Part shown: piece by piece, positions 8,904 through 18,089 of the stretch
Layout of the letters: the number at the start of each line of letters is the position of its first letter
Numbering within the stretch: position 1 is the stretch's first letter
NCBI GenBank assembly: GCA_964603455.1
Contig: CAZRVL010000003.1
Span: forward strand, 12,428 to 76,427
Length of the DNA: 64,000 nucleotides
Direction of reading: 5' to 3'
Origin: Flemingiibacterium sp964603455
Lineage (GTDB): Bacteria; Bacillota; Clostridia; Oscillospirales; CAG-272
Made by a program: the position numbers and the translations under genes
The notes under the pieces: model-generated
Databases searched by the model: none
What the model was told of the DNA's origin: nothing
The model's input: the letters and a program-made list of their open reading frames with translations, nothing else

Positions 8904-9857
8904 TCAAACAGTTTTACCGCGGAATATCTCAAAATCAAATATTTCCGCCTTTGCGCCAAGCAGTGCATTCACCGCAGCACGTCCTATCTCATCTGTCGGG
9001 TAAATTATTCCGGCAAGATCCGGCATAAGCTTTTCAAGCGTTCTGAGACGATCGAAGCCCATTAGCCCAAATCTTCCATTTATAAGATGAAGACAATCTG
9101 TAGTATATGAATCGCTCGGACAAATTATCGCAGTCTTTTTTTCTTCTGAATATTTTTCATCACGAAGTCTTTCAAGCAGAGCCTCATATCCATTATAATC
9201 GTCAAGCAGCATATATTCAGCCTTTTTATTTACCGCATCGAGAAATCCGTCCCGTCTGAGCGATTGTGTTGACATATTTTGAGCATTCTCACGCTCCAAA
9301 AGCGGTGCTGTATAGATCAGCTTTTCATATCCGCGTGACAAAACAAATTCAGTTCCGCACTTCATAGCCTCGTAGTCATTTATCCCGACAAAGGGTATTC
9401 CGTCTATGCGATTTCCGACAGTAACTACCGGTATGCCTGTATTTATTATATTTTTATAAAACTCAGGGTCGGATATTACCGAAAATACTATAAGTCCAGC
9501 AATATTCATCGAGCGCATACGTTCGGCGCAGTTTTTTTCCACAGATTTGTCATAATTCGAAAGCATTATGAGTGTAGAATACCCCATCAATGCAGCTTCT
9601 GATTCTATGGCTGTGAGCAAATCTGTCTGAAATTCATTTTTCAGATCTGTGATTATCACGCCGATCAGATTTGGTCTGCCGAGACTCAAAGAAAGCGCGT
9701 TCTGATTCTTTACAAATCCAAGTTCACGCGCCGCGTCAAGTATTTTCTTTTTGGTATCCGGATTTATTCCGCCACGGTCATTTATGGCGCGGTCAACGGT
9801 GCCTATCGATACACCGCAAAGTCTTGCAAGGTCTTTGACGGTAATGCGGTTTTTCAA
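8904..9857 (-). CDS. LacI family transcriptional regulator
   Basis: A 317-residue LacI/GalR protein. The N-terminal helix-turn-helix (TVKDLARLCGVSIGTVDRAIND, residues about 6-27) includes the hinge-proximal part of the family motif. A periplasmic-binding-protein-like effector domain follows (about 60-310). The TTG start is chosen because GGGAGGA lies nine bases upstream and the HTH begins right after it. The gene is divergent from a GH116-type glycosidase, with a 203-bp intergene holding back-to-back consensus promoters and a GTGTACGTACAC palindrome just after the glycosidase promoter. It is probably the local repressor, responding to a sugar. Confidence 0.9.
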   Translation of the reverse strand: MKNRITVKDLARLCGVSIGTVDRAINDRGGINPDTKKKILDAARELGFVKNQNALSLSLGRPNLIGVIITDLKNEFQTDLLTAIESEAALMGYSTLIMLSNYDKSVEKNCAERMRSMNIAGLIVFSVISDPEFYKNIINTGIPVVTVGNRIDGIPFVGINDYEAMKCGTEFVLSRGYEKLIYTAPLLERENAQNMSTQSLRRDGFLDAVNKKAEYMLLDDYNGYEALLERLRDEKYSEEKKTAIICPSDSYTTDCLHLINGRFGLMGFDRLRTLEKLMPDLAGIIYPTDEIGRAAVNALLGAKAEIFDFEIFRGKTV

Positions 9858-9902
9858 AAATCATTCCTCCCGAACGCAAATATCTAAAATGCTGTATTAA
9901 AT

Positions 9903-9931
9903 ATGATACCATATTTTTTTTCGTTTGTCAA
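9903..9931 (-). promoter_or_regulatory. promoter of lacI-type gene (minus strand)
   Basis: Read on the minus strand: TTGACA (9926-9931), a 17-bp spacer and TATCAT (9903-9908). Confidence 0.75.
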
Positions 9932-9953
9932 GAGAAAAAATATACGTTAATAC

Positions 9954-9982
9954 TTGACAAACAATATTATGTGTGGTATAAT
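9954..9982 (+). promoter_or_regulatory. promoter of GH116-type glycosidase gene
   Basis: TTGACA (9954-9959), a 17-bp spacer and TATAAT (9977-9982). Transcription should start near 9989. Confidence 0.85.
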
Positions 9983-9992
9983 ATCCATGTAG

Positions 9993-10004
9993 TGTACGTA
10001 CACG
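9993..10004. promoter_or_regulatory. candidate LacI operator, perfect 12-bp palindrome
   Basis: GTGTACGTACAC sits at about +4 to +16 of the glycosidase promoter, a classic repressor-blocking position, opposite the divergent lacI gene. The CG-centred even palindrome is typical for LacI-family operators. Confidence 0.6.
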
Positions 10005-10060
10005 CTGTATGTCATTGATATTATTTCTTACTTACTGCTCCACAAAAGGAGAGAAAGGAC

Positions 10061-12580
10061 ATGATCATGTCACGCACGATATTCAAAAATCAGGATACTA
10101 ATGAAATATCATTTCCTCTTGGCGGCATCGGCACAGGCTCTGTCGGACTTGCAGGAAACGGACGACTCGTTGACTGGGAGATATACGGAACCCCCAACAA
10201 GGGTTCGATCAACGGATATACTCATTTTTCGGTAAAGGCTGAAAAAAACGGTGAACTCGTTGATGCAAGAGTAATCTGCGGAGATGTCTACAAAAATCTC
10301 GCAGGTCAGACTGGTCTCAATCTCGGCACAGGACTTTCAAGCAGTTCAATGCAAGGATTTCCGCATTTCAGAAACTTTGAGTTCAAGGGTGAATTTCCGC
10401 TCGCTGAGCTGACCTTCTCCGATCCGGATGCGAAAATGAACGCGACAATGAGAGCATTCAACCCGTTCATTCCGCACAATTCCAAGGATTCGAGCATTCC
10501 TGCCGCATTCATCGAAATAGAGGTCAAGAACGACACCGAAGATACACTTGATTTTTCGATAGCAGGCACACTCGCGAACCCTGCGCAGGTCTCGCAGAAT
10601 ACATTTTTCAACGACAGCTTCAAGGGTATCTCGCTCGGAAAGATAGACAACGAAAAGCTTACAGCAGAAGGACTTGCAATAGCTTCGGACGCACAGGACA
10701 TCTCATATCAGGAAAACTGGTATCGCGGAAGCTGGTGCGACAACCTTGAGACCTATTGGAGAAATTTCACCGAATACAGCCGTTTCAGCAATCGTCACTA
10801 TGACACCCCCGGCAGAAATGATACTGCTACATTATGCGCACATAAGACCTTAGCTCCCAATGAGATATTCAAGGTCAGATTCGTTATCTCATGGTACTAT
10901 CCGGTAAAGCCCGACCAATGGAAGGGCAAGGATGAAGAACCCGTAGAGGTCAGAACCTATTACTCATATCTCTTTGATTCCGCTGAGGCAGCAGCTGAAT
11001 ATTCGCTTTCGAATTGGGACAGACTGTATGATTCCACAAAGCGTTGGCATGATGAGCTATTTGCTTCGACTCTGCCTGAAGAAGTCATCGAAGCAGTAAG
11101 TGCCAATACATCGGTACTCAAGACCGAGACCTCTATAAGAGTAGGCGAAAAAGGAGATTTCTACGGTTGGGAAGGTCTTAACGAAAAGAGCGGCTCCTGC
11201 CCAGGAACTTGCACGCACGTATGGAACTATGCCTATGTAATGCCTTATCTTTTCCCTGATCTCGAACGTGGAATACGCGAAAACGATTATAAGTACAACC
11301 AGATGGAGAACGGCGGAATGGTGTTCCGCACACGTCTTCCCTTCGGTCGCGGCGGTCGTCCGAGCGTATATTCCTTCCGTCCCTGCGCTGACGGTCAGTT
11401 CGGCGGAGTCATAAAGACCTATCGTGAATGGAAGTTTTCTGGTGATACCGAATGGCTGCGTTCTATTTGGAAAGAGGTCAAGTATTCACTCGAATACGCA
11501 TGGAGCGAAGCAAACAACGACCATTGGGACAGCGACCTCGATGGAGTTCTCGAAGGAAGACAGCATCATACACTCGATGTTGAGCTTTTTGGTCCGTCAA
11601 GCTGGCTCGAAGGCTTCTATCTCGGCGCACTCAAAGCAGGAGCTGAGATGGCTACCGCACTCGGTGATCCCGATGCTGAAAAATATCTCGAACTCTTTGA
11701 GCGAGGAAAGAAATGGACAGCCGAAAATCTCTTCAACGGAAAATACTTTATCCAGAAGATAGACCTTCGCGACAAGTCGATAATCGACCGCTTCAAAGCA
11801 GATTATTACTGGAACAGCGAAGCCGGACAGATAAAATATCAGATCGGCGAAGGAAGCGAAATAGATCAGCTTTTGGCACAGTGGCATGCGGACATCGTAG
11901 GACTCGGCGATCTATTCGATCCCGAACAGGTCAAGACCGCTCTTAAAAATATGTACCGTCTCAACTTCAAGGAAAATATGCGTGATCACTACAATACCTT
12001 CCGCATATTCGCACTCAACGATGAATCCGGTGCTATAATCTGCGAATGGGAAAAGGGAGTCGAAAAGCCGGCTATCCCGATACCGTATGCACAGGAGTCA
12101 ATGCACGGCTTTGAATATTCGTTCGCAGGACTTTTGATAAGCCGCGGATTTGTCGAAGAAGGACTCCGCATTGTCAAGGGAGTTCGCGACCGTTACCGCG
12201 GATACAACAGAAATCCTTGGAACGAGATCGAATGCGGATCTAACTATGCGCGTTCGATGGCATCCTTTGCACTGATACCGATACTCTCCGGAATGAAGGC
12301 TGACATGACAAAAGGCGAGCTTTCGTTCGCACCTGTCCAGAGCGGCGATTTCCGTTCGATATGGTCTATCAAAAACGCATGGGGTAATGTCAAGCTCGAA
12401 AAGAACAGCGCATCGCTTGAGATCGTTACAGGCGAGCTTGAGCTGACAAAGCTCACTCTGCCGATAAATTCTGTCGATTCGGTCGAGGTAGACGGCGAAT
12501 CTGTCGGTTTCAAATTCGACAATGGAGCTATAATATTCGACACGCCGATATGCGCAAGAGAAAATATCACAGTAAAGTGA
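10061..12580 (+). CDS. GH116-type glycoside hydrolase (beta-glucosidase/glucosylceramidase-like)
   Basis: An 839-residue cytoplasmic enzyme (no signal peptide) of the GBA2/GH116 type. It opens with the conserved SFPLGGIGTGSVGL, has an N-terminal beta-sandwich (to about residue 330) and an (alpha/alpha)6 barrel behind it. The HHTLDVELFGPSSWLEG segment matches the position of the family's acid/base Asp region. It would hydrolyse beta-glucosides or beta-xylosides imported by the cell. The start could be ATG 10061 or ATG 10067; AAAGGA ends seven bases before the second, AAGGAG nine before the first. It is controlled by its own promoter with a palindromic operator and faces a lacI gene. The substrate is inferred only. 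Confidence 0.85.
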   Translation: MIMSRTIFKNQDTNEISFPLGGIGTGSVGLAGNGRLVDWEIYGTPNKGSINGYTHFSVKAEKNGELVDARVICGDVYKNLAGQTGLNLGTGLSSSSMQGFPHFRNFEFKGEFPLAELTFSDPDAKMNATMRAFNPFIPHNSKDSSIPAAFIEIEVKNDTEDTLDFSIAGTLANPAQVSQNTFFNDSFKGISLGKIDNEKLTAEGLAIASDAQDISYQENWYRGSWCDNLETYWRNFTEYSRFSNRHYDTPGRNDTATLCAHKTLAPNEIFKVRFVISWYYPVKPDQWKGKDEEPVEVRTYYSYLFDSAEAAAEYSLSNWDRLYDSTKRWHDELFASTLPEEVIEAVSANTSVLKTETSIRVGEKGDFYGWEGLNEKSGSCPGTCTHVWNYAYVMPYLFPDLERGIRENDYKYNQMENGGMVFRTRLPFGRGGRPSVYSFRPCADGQFGGVIKTYREWKFSGDTEWLRSIWKEVKYSLEYAWSEANNDHWDSDLDGVLEGRQHHTLDVELFGPSSWLEGFYLGALKAGAEMATALGDPDAEKYLELFERGKKWTAENLFNGKYFIQKIDLRDKSIIDRFKADYYWNSEAGQIKYQIGEGSEIDQLLAQWHADIVGLGDLFDPEQVKTALKNMYRLNFKENMRDHYNTFRIFALNDESGAIICEWEKGVEKPAIPIPYAQESMHGFEYSFAGLLISRGFVEEGLRIVKGVRDRYRGYNRNPWNEIECGSNYARSMASFALIPILSGMKADMTKGELSFAPVQSGDFRSIWSIKNAWGNVKLEKNSASLEIVTGELELTKLTLPINSVDSVEVDGESVGFKFDNGAIIFDTPICARENITVK

Positions 12581-12611
12581 TCGCTCACATATAACCGCAT
12601 ATACAAAAAAA

Positions 12612-12646
12612 TACCGGAAGTCTTGCGGCTTCCGGTAATTTTTTTA
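12612..12646. terminator. bidirectional intrinsic terminator
   Basis: TACCGGAAG (12612-12620) pairs with CTTCCGGTA (12629-12637), with an A run before and a T run after. It serves the converging glycosidase and PHP genes. Confidence 0.85.
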
Positions 12647-13684
12647 CTTTATCTCATCTACGAAATAAGCGTTTGAATATGATTTATAGCCCTCATGGTC
12701 GGTAACTACCACTCTGAACCATATTTCGTCTGCACTCGGTGTGAGAGTCGTCTCGGTAAGAGACTCACCCTTATTTGCGTGCGCAACACGGCAAGCACGT
12801 GTGCCTGTGATAAGCTGAACCATACGCACCGGAGAGGTCTTAATCGTTACCTTTCCGTCTTCCCAGACGATAGATCTTATCTCAGGACCAACATGCTGCG
12901 AAGAACCGGACATCGCATAGAAGCTGCCCTCCTTCAAAGCCTTCATAAGTGCTTTATATGAAAGCTCTGGAGCTGCTATGACAGTAGCACCGCCGAACGA
13001 ATCGCAACGCGGATTTTCATCGGGCTGGTGATTGTGGTTATCGTCTGTAGCTATCGCATATATGCGGTTTCCGAGATTCAACAGATCGTCATAGCAGTGT
13101 CCGTTGTCATCGTCATAGCCCTCTACGACACATCCGAAGTTGACTATCTCCATAGCGTTCATATTGGAATATCTGCTGTACTGCGGATAGGTTTCGAGCG
13201 ACCATGTGGGATGATTATATGTAACGAAGAAGCCCTTCTCGCGTCCGTATTTCATCATATTCGAGATGACCTCTCCGTCATAATTCATCGGAGGTATCGG
13301 CTTTGTCGGATCGTTATCTGTGCGGTCGAGTAACGGCTTTATCTTATCCCTATTATAACATCCCTCGCGATAGAATGGGTCTGTACGGTTTTCAGGATCC
13401 TCAGCGACCATGCAGATGTGGCAGCACTTCACAAGTCCAGATCCCCAGCTTCCCGGTTCACACGGACCGTATTCGATTCCGTTAAGTGCGACAAAGGAAT
13501 CATCGGTAAGATCATTGTGGTTTATGAACACATCATGATCGGTATAAGCTATCGCAGAATATCCGTGCGCCTTGTAGAACTCCTTTAACTCTTCGGGAGT
13601 CTTTGCACCGTCCGAGATAGTCGAATGGCAATGCAGATTTGCGCGGTAGAAATTCAAATTTTCGTCTAAAAGTACCTTTTTCAT
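12644..13684 (-). CDS. PHP-domain phosphoesterase
   Basis: 346 residues. The PHP metal-binding motifs are clear: NLHCHSTISDG near residue 17, AIAYTDHDVF near 45, and later histidines including YNHPTWSLETYP and ATDDNHNHQP. Members hydrolyse phosphate esters or sugar phosphates, or act as nucleases; the precise reaction is unknown. The ATG follows AGGAGA by about nine bases. It begins one base after the stop of the upstream PHP gene (13686-14498), so the two are co-transcribed. A close paralogue lies at 49989-51044. Confidence 0.85.
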   Translation of the reverse strand: MKKVLLDENLNFYRANLHCHSTISDGAKTPEELKEFYKAHGYSAIAYTDHDVFINHNDLTDDSFVALNGIEYGPCEPGSWGSGLVKCCHICMVAEDPENRTDPFYREGCYNRDKIKPLLDRTDNDPTKPIPPMNYDGEVISNMMKYGREKGFFVTYNHPTWSLETYPQYSRYSNMNAMEIVNFGCVVEGYDDDNGHCYDDLLNLGNRIYAIATDDNHNHQPDENPRCDSFGGATVIAAPELSYKALMKALKEGSFYAMSGSSQHVGPEIRSIVWEDGKVTIKTSPVRMVQLITGTRACRVAHANKGESLTETTLTPSADEIWFRVVVTDHEGYKSYSNAYFVDEIK

Positions 13685-13685
13685 T

Positions 13686-14498
13686 TTAGTTTTCTCCTAT
13701 ATAAAATTTATCATCTTCGGTAAGTTCGAGCAGGTCTATAACACGCTCGGCTTTTTTCTTCTCAGCTTCAAGCTCTGCGGGATGATGTGCATCGCTTGCA
13801 AAATAGAACTTACAGCCGACCTTTTTCGCAATGCGATACGGGCGCATGATCGTGTCAAGGTCGCAGGTCGTTTTCTCATTCGGGAAAAGCTCACTCATTC
13901 CGAAGTTCAGTTCGATTCCTACACCGCGCTCGGCTGCCTTTTTGAATACGCGCTCCATTTCACTGTCTGGTATCAGCTTCAAAACTTCATCATATTTTCC
14001 GGGTGACATGAGCGAACAGGTCAAGTGCGCTAGTCCGACCTTTTTGAACGGAATATCCATATCGAGCAGCGTATCGAATCTGTCGATCCAAAGCTTTGCG
14101 CGTTCTGCCGAATCTTCATCTCCGCGGCAGGTAAAGCCGTTCATATGCAGATGAGTTGTCGGGACAACAACAAAATCGAATTTGTCGAATGCTTCCTTCG
14201 ATATACCAAGAGTCATATCAGCCTTCATATCTGTCTCACAGCCGAACAAAAATTCAATTCCATCGGCTTTTTCGAGCGGAAGAGCCTCTGCGATATGCGC
14301 ATAATCCTGATTCGAATAGAATCCGAACGATTCAGCTCCCTTGACATTCTCGTCCCAGTAATGGTCTGTCAGGCATATCGTCTTAAGCCCGAATTTCTGT
14401 GCGTAAGCCAATATAGCAGCAGTAGTCTGAGCCGGGTCGTTCGAGCAGAGCGACAGCTTCGAATGAATATGCAGATCGTTATCAAAAATGTAACGCAT
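13686..14498 (-). CDS. PHP-domain protein (histidinol-phosphatase-like)
   Basis: 270 residues. PHP motifs: NDLHIHSKLSLCS at the N-terminus, CLTDHYWDE, a conserved FGCETDM, VGLAHLTC and FASDAHHPAE near the C-terminus, giving the usual set of His/Asp metal ligands. It is similar in size to histidinol-phosphate phosphatases, but there is no histidine operon nearby, so a sugar-phosphate or cyclic-phosphate role is just as likely. First gene of a two-gene PHP operon with its own consensus promoter; AAGGAG lies eight bases upstream of ATG. Confidence 0.8.
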   Translation of the reverse strand: MRYIFDNDLHIHSKLSLCSNDPAQTTAAILAYAQKFGLKTICLTDHYWDENVKGAESFGFYSNQDYAHIAEALPLEKADGIEFLFGCETDMKADMTLGISKEAFDKFDFVVVPTTHLHMNGFTCRGDEDSAERAKLWIDRFDTLLDMDIPFKKVGLAHLTCSLMSPGKYDEVLKLIPDSEMERVFKKAAERGVGIELNFGMSELFPNEKTTCDLDTIMRPYRIAKKVGCKFYFASDAHHPAELEAEKKKAERVIDLLELTEDDKFYIGEN

Positions 14499-14550
14499 TC
14501 AAATATCTCCTTTTCAACGGATACAAAATATCCTTATGTCTACGGTTATT

Positions 14551-14579
14551 ATTATATCACCTTTTCTCTCATTTGTCAA
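14551..14579 (-). promoter_or_regulatory. promoter of the PHP gene pair (minus strand)
   Basis: Minus strand: TTGACA (14574-14579), a 17-bp spacer and TATAAT (14551-14556). Confidence 0.85.
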
Positions 14580-14843
14580 GACAAAAAACACTTTTTTCCA
14601 CAACAAGTTTTAATAAATCCACATTTCAGCGAACTGTTAAAATTCATTGTGTATTAATATAAAATTTACTATAAGCAAAAAAAAAGCTATATTATTCATA
14701 ATTTCATGATATAATAAGATTAGTCGGATTTTCTGACGACAAATTAAACACAAAGCTTCGATCATATATTTCCGATACGCGCAATTCACAGTATCGGCTG
14801 ATGAGCGAATTTTTGTAACATCGAACAAGTTCAATATTTGAGC
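14580..14843 (+). promoter_or_regulatory. long upstream region of the 14884 lipoprotein gene
   Basis: AT-rich and non-coding. A -10-like TATAAT at 14710-14715 lacks a recognisable -35, suggesting an activator-dependent promoter. An upstream alternative is TTGTGT-N17-TATAAG (from about 14647). In the presumed leader, CCGATAC (14772-14778) and GTATCGG (14791-14797) form a 7-bp hairpin. Confidence 0.4.
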
Positions 14844-14852
14844 GGAAAGGTA

Positions 14853-14871
14853 TCTTTCGCAAATCGAAAGA
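14853..14871 (+). promoter_or_regulatory. hairpin between Shine-Dalgarno and start codon
   Basis: Shine-Dalgarno GGAAAGG at 14844-14850. TCTTTCG (14853-14859) pairs with CGAAAGA (14865-14871) around loop CAAAT. The tail CATGGTAATACA then leads to ATG 14884. The ATG inside the tail (14873) hits a stop after four codons, so it is not a start. Confidence 0.65.
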
Positions 14872-14883
14872 CATGGTAATACA

Positions 14884-16356
14884 ATGAAAAAAAGGATTTT
14901 ATCATTAGCCCTTCTTTGTGCGTTGGTGCTCTCGCAGTTCGCCTGCGGAACGCAAAGTGACGTTCAAAGCGACACGACCGAATCCGAAAGCACAACTACG
15001 GCAGCAACCTCCGATGAGACTGAGCTATCGGATGACCTGCCTGACAAGACCTTCGGCGGCAGAACCTTTACAACTTTAGCAGCCGATTATATGGAATCCG
15101 GCTATATCGCCGATGAAGCCAACGGTGATGTCATAAACGATGCAGTCTACAAGCGCAATCAAGCAGTAATGGAGCGTTTTGACATTGAACTCGTAACCAA
15201 GACCGACACATACAACAATGTTGCACAGACCTTACAGTCTTCCGTAATGGCAGGTGATGATGAATATCAGCTCGTTGCGAACCACGTCATAAGATTCGGC
15301 GGTGCTGTTATGAGCGACATTCTTTTGAACTGGTACGATGTTCCGTATGTTGACTTTTCTAAGCCGTGGTGGTCGGACTCTACAGTAAACGATATGACTT
15401 ACAACGGTGTTGCTCTGCTTGCGGTAGGCGACTACGCTCTTGACAGCCTCGGAAGAACATATTGCATATTCTACAACAAAAAATCCGCCGAGGAATATCA
15501 CTTCGGAAACCTTTATGACGTTGTATATGACGGAAAATGGACTATTGATTATATCATAAACCTCTGCAAGGATGTATACTCCGACCTCAACGGTAACGGT
15601 CAACAGGACGGCGAAGACTTCTACGGCTTCACAACGGCAAAGACTTCTCCTATAGATGCGTTCCTCTGGTCATCCGGAGGAAAGATATTCACCAAGACCT
15701 CGGACGGAAAGCTTGAATACAACTACAACAATGAGCATACTGTAGAGATACTCGAAAAGCTCTACAAAATGTGCTATGAATCCGATGGCATAACCGTCAA
15801 CCGTCCGCAATATGAGGACAACAACAACAGCCATTACATAGCACGTCACTCCTTCATAGACAGTCTCTCCGCAATGATCCCCGGAACTCTCAACATGACT
15901 GTTGAATATTTCCGCGAGCTCGACTTCGATTACGGTATCCTTCCTTATCCGAAATTCGATGAGGATCAGGACGAATACTACACGATGGTCGATGGCGGTC
16001 ATGCGGCTCTCGGTGTTCCGAAATCTGTAGAAGACCTTGAGTTTGTCGGTATCATCACCGAAGCACTCAATGCCGAATCGCACAAAATAGTCTTCCCGGC
16101 ATATTATGAGGTCGCACTGAAGGTAAAGTATACACGCGATGATGAATCTGTCAAGATGCTCGACATGATAGTTGACAGCCGTGTATTCGATTTCGGTTAT
16201 GTTTACGACAACTGGAAAGGTGTTTCGTTCTTCTTTGAATGGCTTATAAGGAACGAATCCACCGATTTCGCTTCCTATTACGCTCAGAACGGTCAGACCG
16301 CAGAAGCCTACTACGAAGAACTTATCGAATATTTCGATTCGGTATCAAATAACTAA
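14884..16356 (+). CDS. extracellular solute-binding lipoprotein (ABC sugar-type)
   Basis: 490 residues. Signal peptide with lipobox QFAC, then a Ser/Thr-rich linker (about residues 22-50). The body carries VINDAVYKRNQAVMERFDIE, the EF-hand-like loop DLNGNGQQDGEDFYGF, and the C-terminal RDDESVKMLDMIVDSRVFDFG. It is close to its neighbour at 16563-18032 along the whole length, so the pair arose by duplication. It should capture an oligosaccharide at the membrane surface. No permease lies next to it, so it must share one encoded elsewhere or act differently. Translation starts behind a hairpin leader. Confidence 0.88.
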   Translation: MKKRILSLALLCALVLSQFACGTQSDVQSDTTESESTTTAATSDETELSDDLPDKTFGGRTFTTLAADYMESGYIADEANGDVINDAVYKRNQAVMERFDIELVTKTDTYNNVAQTLQSSVMAGDDEYQLVANHVIRFGGAVMSDILLNWYDVPYVDFSKPWWSDSTVNDMTYNGVALLAVGDYALDSLGRTYCIFYNKKSAEEYHFGNLYDVVYDGKWTIDYIINLCKDVYSDLNGNGQQDGEDFYGFTTAKTSPIDAFLWSSGGKIFTKTSDGKLEYNYNNEHTVEILEKLYKMCYESDGITVNRPQYEDNNNSHYIARHSFIDSLSAMIPGTLNMTVEYFRELDFDYGILPYPKFDEDQDEYYTMVDGGHAALGVPKSVEDLEFVGIITEALNAESHKIVFPAYYEVALKVKYTRDDESVKMLDMIVDSRVFDFGYVYDNWKGVSFFFEWLIRNESTDFASYYAQNGQTAEAYYEELIEYFDSVSNN

Positions 16357-16423
16357 CAAATTCAGTCATCGGTATATGCCGGGGACTTTTCTTCCGTATA
16401 AAGCTGCGATTTTGTTGTTCATG

Positions 16424-16455
16424 TTGCACAATTTTTCACATTTTGATTTGTGCAA
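16424..16455. repeat. inverted repeat upstream of the 16563 promoter
   Basis: TTGCACAA (16424-16431) and TTGTGCAA (16448-16455) form a perfect 8-bp inverted repeat separated by 16 bases, in the 206-bp space between two lipoprotein genes. No T run follows, so a protein-binding site is more likely than a terminator. A further palindrome, TTTTTGATCAAAAA, lies at 16472-16485 directly before the -35. Confidence 0.4.
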
Positions 16456-16489
16456 TGCGCCAAACATAGTGTTTTTGATCAAAAAATAC

Positions 16490-16516
16490 TTGACAAAAAA
16501 AAAAAAAATGGTATAA
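16490..16516 (+). promoter_or_regulatory. promoter of the 16563 lipoprotein gene, homopolymer spacer
   Basis: TTGACA (16490-16495) and TATAAT (16511-16516) are both consensus, but the spacer is only 15 bp and lies within a run of 13 A (16495-16507). A two-base change in the run would give the optimal 17. Confidence 0.7.
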
Positions 16517-16562
16517 TAGTAGTATACATAAAGCTTCATGAGCTCGAAAGGAAAATTTAGCC

Positions 16563-18032
16563 ATGTTCAAACGTATAACCGCTTTAACTCTTGCGATACT
16601 CATTTCACTCTTAGCTTCTTGCGGCACTGCTCAAGACGATGTCCAGGGAACCACCTCAACCGATACATCGACTGACACATCGGACAATATTACCGGAGAA
16701 GTCTCGGATGATCTGCCCGACAAGACCTTTGACGGACGAACCTTCACTACCTTCACATTTACAAGCTTGGAAAATGACTATATCGCCGATGAAGCCAATG
16801 GTGATGTCATAAACGATGCAGTCTACGAACGAAATCAAAAGGTAATGGAAAGATTCGATGTCAAGCTTGAAACCGCGGTAGATACATATCAAAATGTTTC
16901 ACAGATGCTGAAAAGCTCGGTAATGGCAGGCGATGATGAATATCAGCTTGTCGCAAACCATGTAGTCAGCTTCAGTGGAGTCGTCCAAAGCGATGTACTC
17001 ATGAACTTCTATGATGTTCCGTATATAGATTTCGAAAAGCCCTGGTGGTCGGATTCCACAATTGAAGATATGACATATAAGAATGTCGCGCTTCTGGCGG
17101 TCGGAGACTATGCGCTTTCAAGTCTTGCGCAGACCTATTGCTATTTCTACGACAAGCAGGCTGCCGAGGAATACCACTTCGAAAATCTCTATGATGTCGT
17201 AAACGAAGGCAAGTGGACTCTCGATTATGTTATGGATATGTGCAAAAACATATATCGCGATCTAAACGGAAACGGTCAGCAGGACGGCGAGGATTATTAC
17301 GGATTTACATCTACCGTTTTGTCTCCGATAAATTCCTATCTCTGGTCATCCGGAAATAAGGTATTCACAAAGCAAAAGGACGGAACCTTCGAATACACCT
17401 ATAACAATGAGCATACTGTTGAGATAATCGAAAAGCTCTATAAAATGTGCTATGAGTCAGACGGCATAACTGTCTCGCGTCCGCAGTATAAGGATTCCGA
17501 CCCTGACAGACACTACAAGGCAGTATATTCCTTCAATGAAAATCTCACGGCAATGATCCCCGGAACGCTTAACTTCGCCGTTCAATATTTCCGTGAGCGC
17601 AGCACGGAATACGGAATACTTCCCTATCCGAAATTCGATGAAGCACAGGAAAGATATATGACATCGGTCGATGGCGGACACGCTGTTCTGGCTATTCCGA
17701 AGTCGGTGCAGGATCTTGAGTTTGTCGGTATCATCACCGAAGCGCTCAATGCCGAATCGCACAAGATAGTCTTCCCGGCATACTATGAGATTGCACTCAA
17801 GGTCAAGTATTCGCATGATGATGAATCTGTCAAAATGCTCGATATGATCGTTGACAGCCGCGTATTCGACTTCGGCTATGTTTACGACAACTGGAAGGGC
17901 GTTTCATTCATCTTTTCAAGCATGATGAGCGAAAAGACCACTGATTTTGCTTCTTATTACGCGAAAAAGAGTCCTGCCGCAGAAAAATATTACGAGGAAC
18001 TTTTCGAATATTTCGATTCCTTAGCCAATTAA
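16563..18032 (+). CDS. extracellular solute-binding lipoprotein, paralogue of 14884 gene
   Basis: 489 residues with lipobox LASC and a Thr/Ser-rich linker. It shares with the preceding gene the segments VINDAVYERNQKVMERFDVK, DLNGNGQQDGEDYYGF, VGIITEALNAESHKIVFPAYYE and SVKMLDMIVDSRVFDFGYVYDNW, so it is a recent tandem duplicate. The Shine-Dalgarno GAAAGGA lies about ten bases before ATG without the hairpin seen in the sister gene. It has its own promoter, so the two copies can be expressed independently. Predicted role: surface capture of an oligosaccharide. Confidence 0.88.
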   Translation: MFKRITALTLAILISLLASCGTAQDDVQGTTSTDTSTDTSDNITGEVSDDLPDKTFDGRTFTTFTFTSLENDYIADEANGDVINDAVYERNQKVMERFDVKLETAVDTYQNVSQMLKSSVMAGDDEYQLVANHVVSFSGVVQSDVLMNFYDVPYIDFEKPWWSDSTIEDMTYKNVALLAVGDYALSSLAQTYCYFYDKQAAEEYHFENLYDVVNEGKWTLDYVMDMCKNIYRDLNGNGQQDGEDYYGFTSTVLSPINSYLWSSGNKVFTKQKDGTFEYTYNNEHTVEIIEKLYKMCYESDGITVSRPQYKDSDPDRHYKAVYSFNENLTAMIPGTLNFAVQYFRERSTEYGILPYPKFDEAQERYMTSVDGGHAVLAIPKSVQDLEFVGIITEALNAESHKIVFPAYYEIALKVKYSHDDESVKMLDMIVDSRVFDFGYVYDNWKGVSFIFSSMMSEKTTDFASYYAKKSPAAEKYYEELFEYFDSLAN

Positions 18033-18045
18033 TAAAAGCATACTT

Positions 18046-18082
18046 AAAGAGACATCAATGATACGATGTCTCTTTACTTTTT
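18046..18082. terminator. terminator between converging lipoprotein genes
   Basis: An 11-bp perfect stem AAAGAGACATC / GATGTCTCTTT (18046-18056, 18065-18075), followed by ACTTTTTAC. Confidence 0.85.
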
Positions 18083-18089
18083 ACATATT

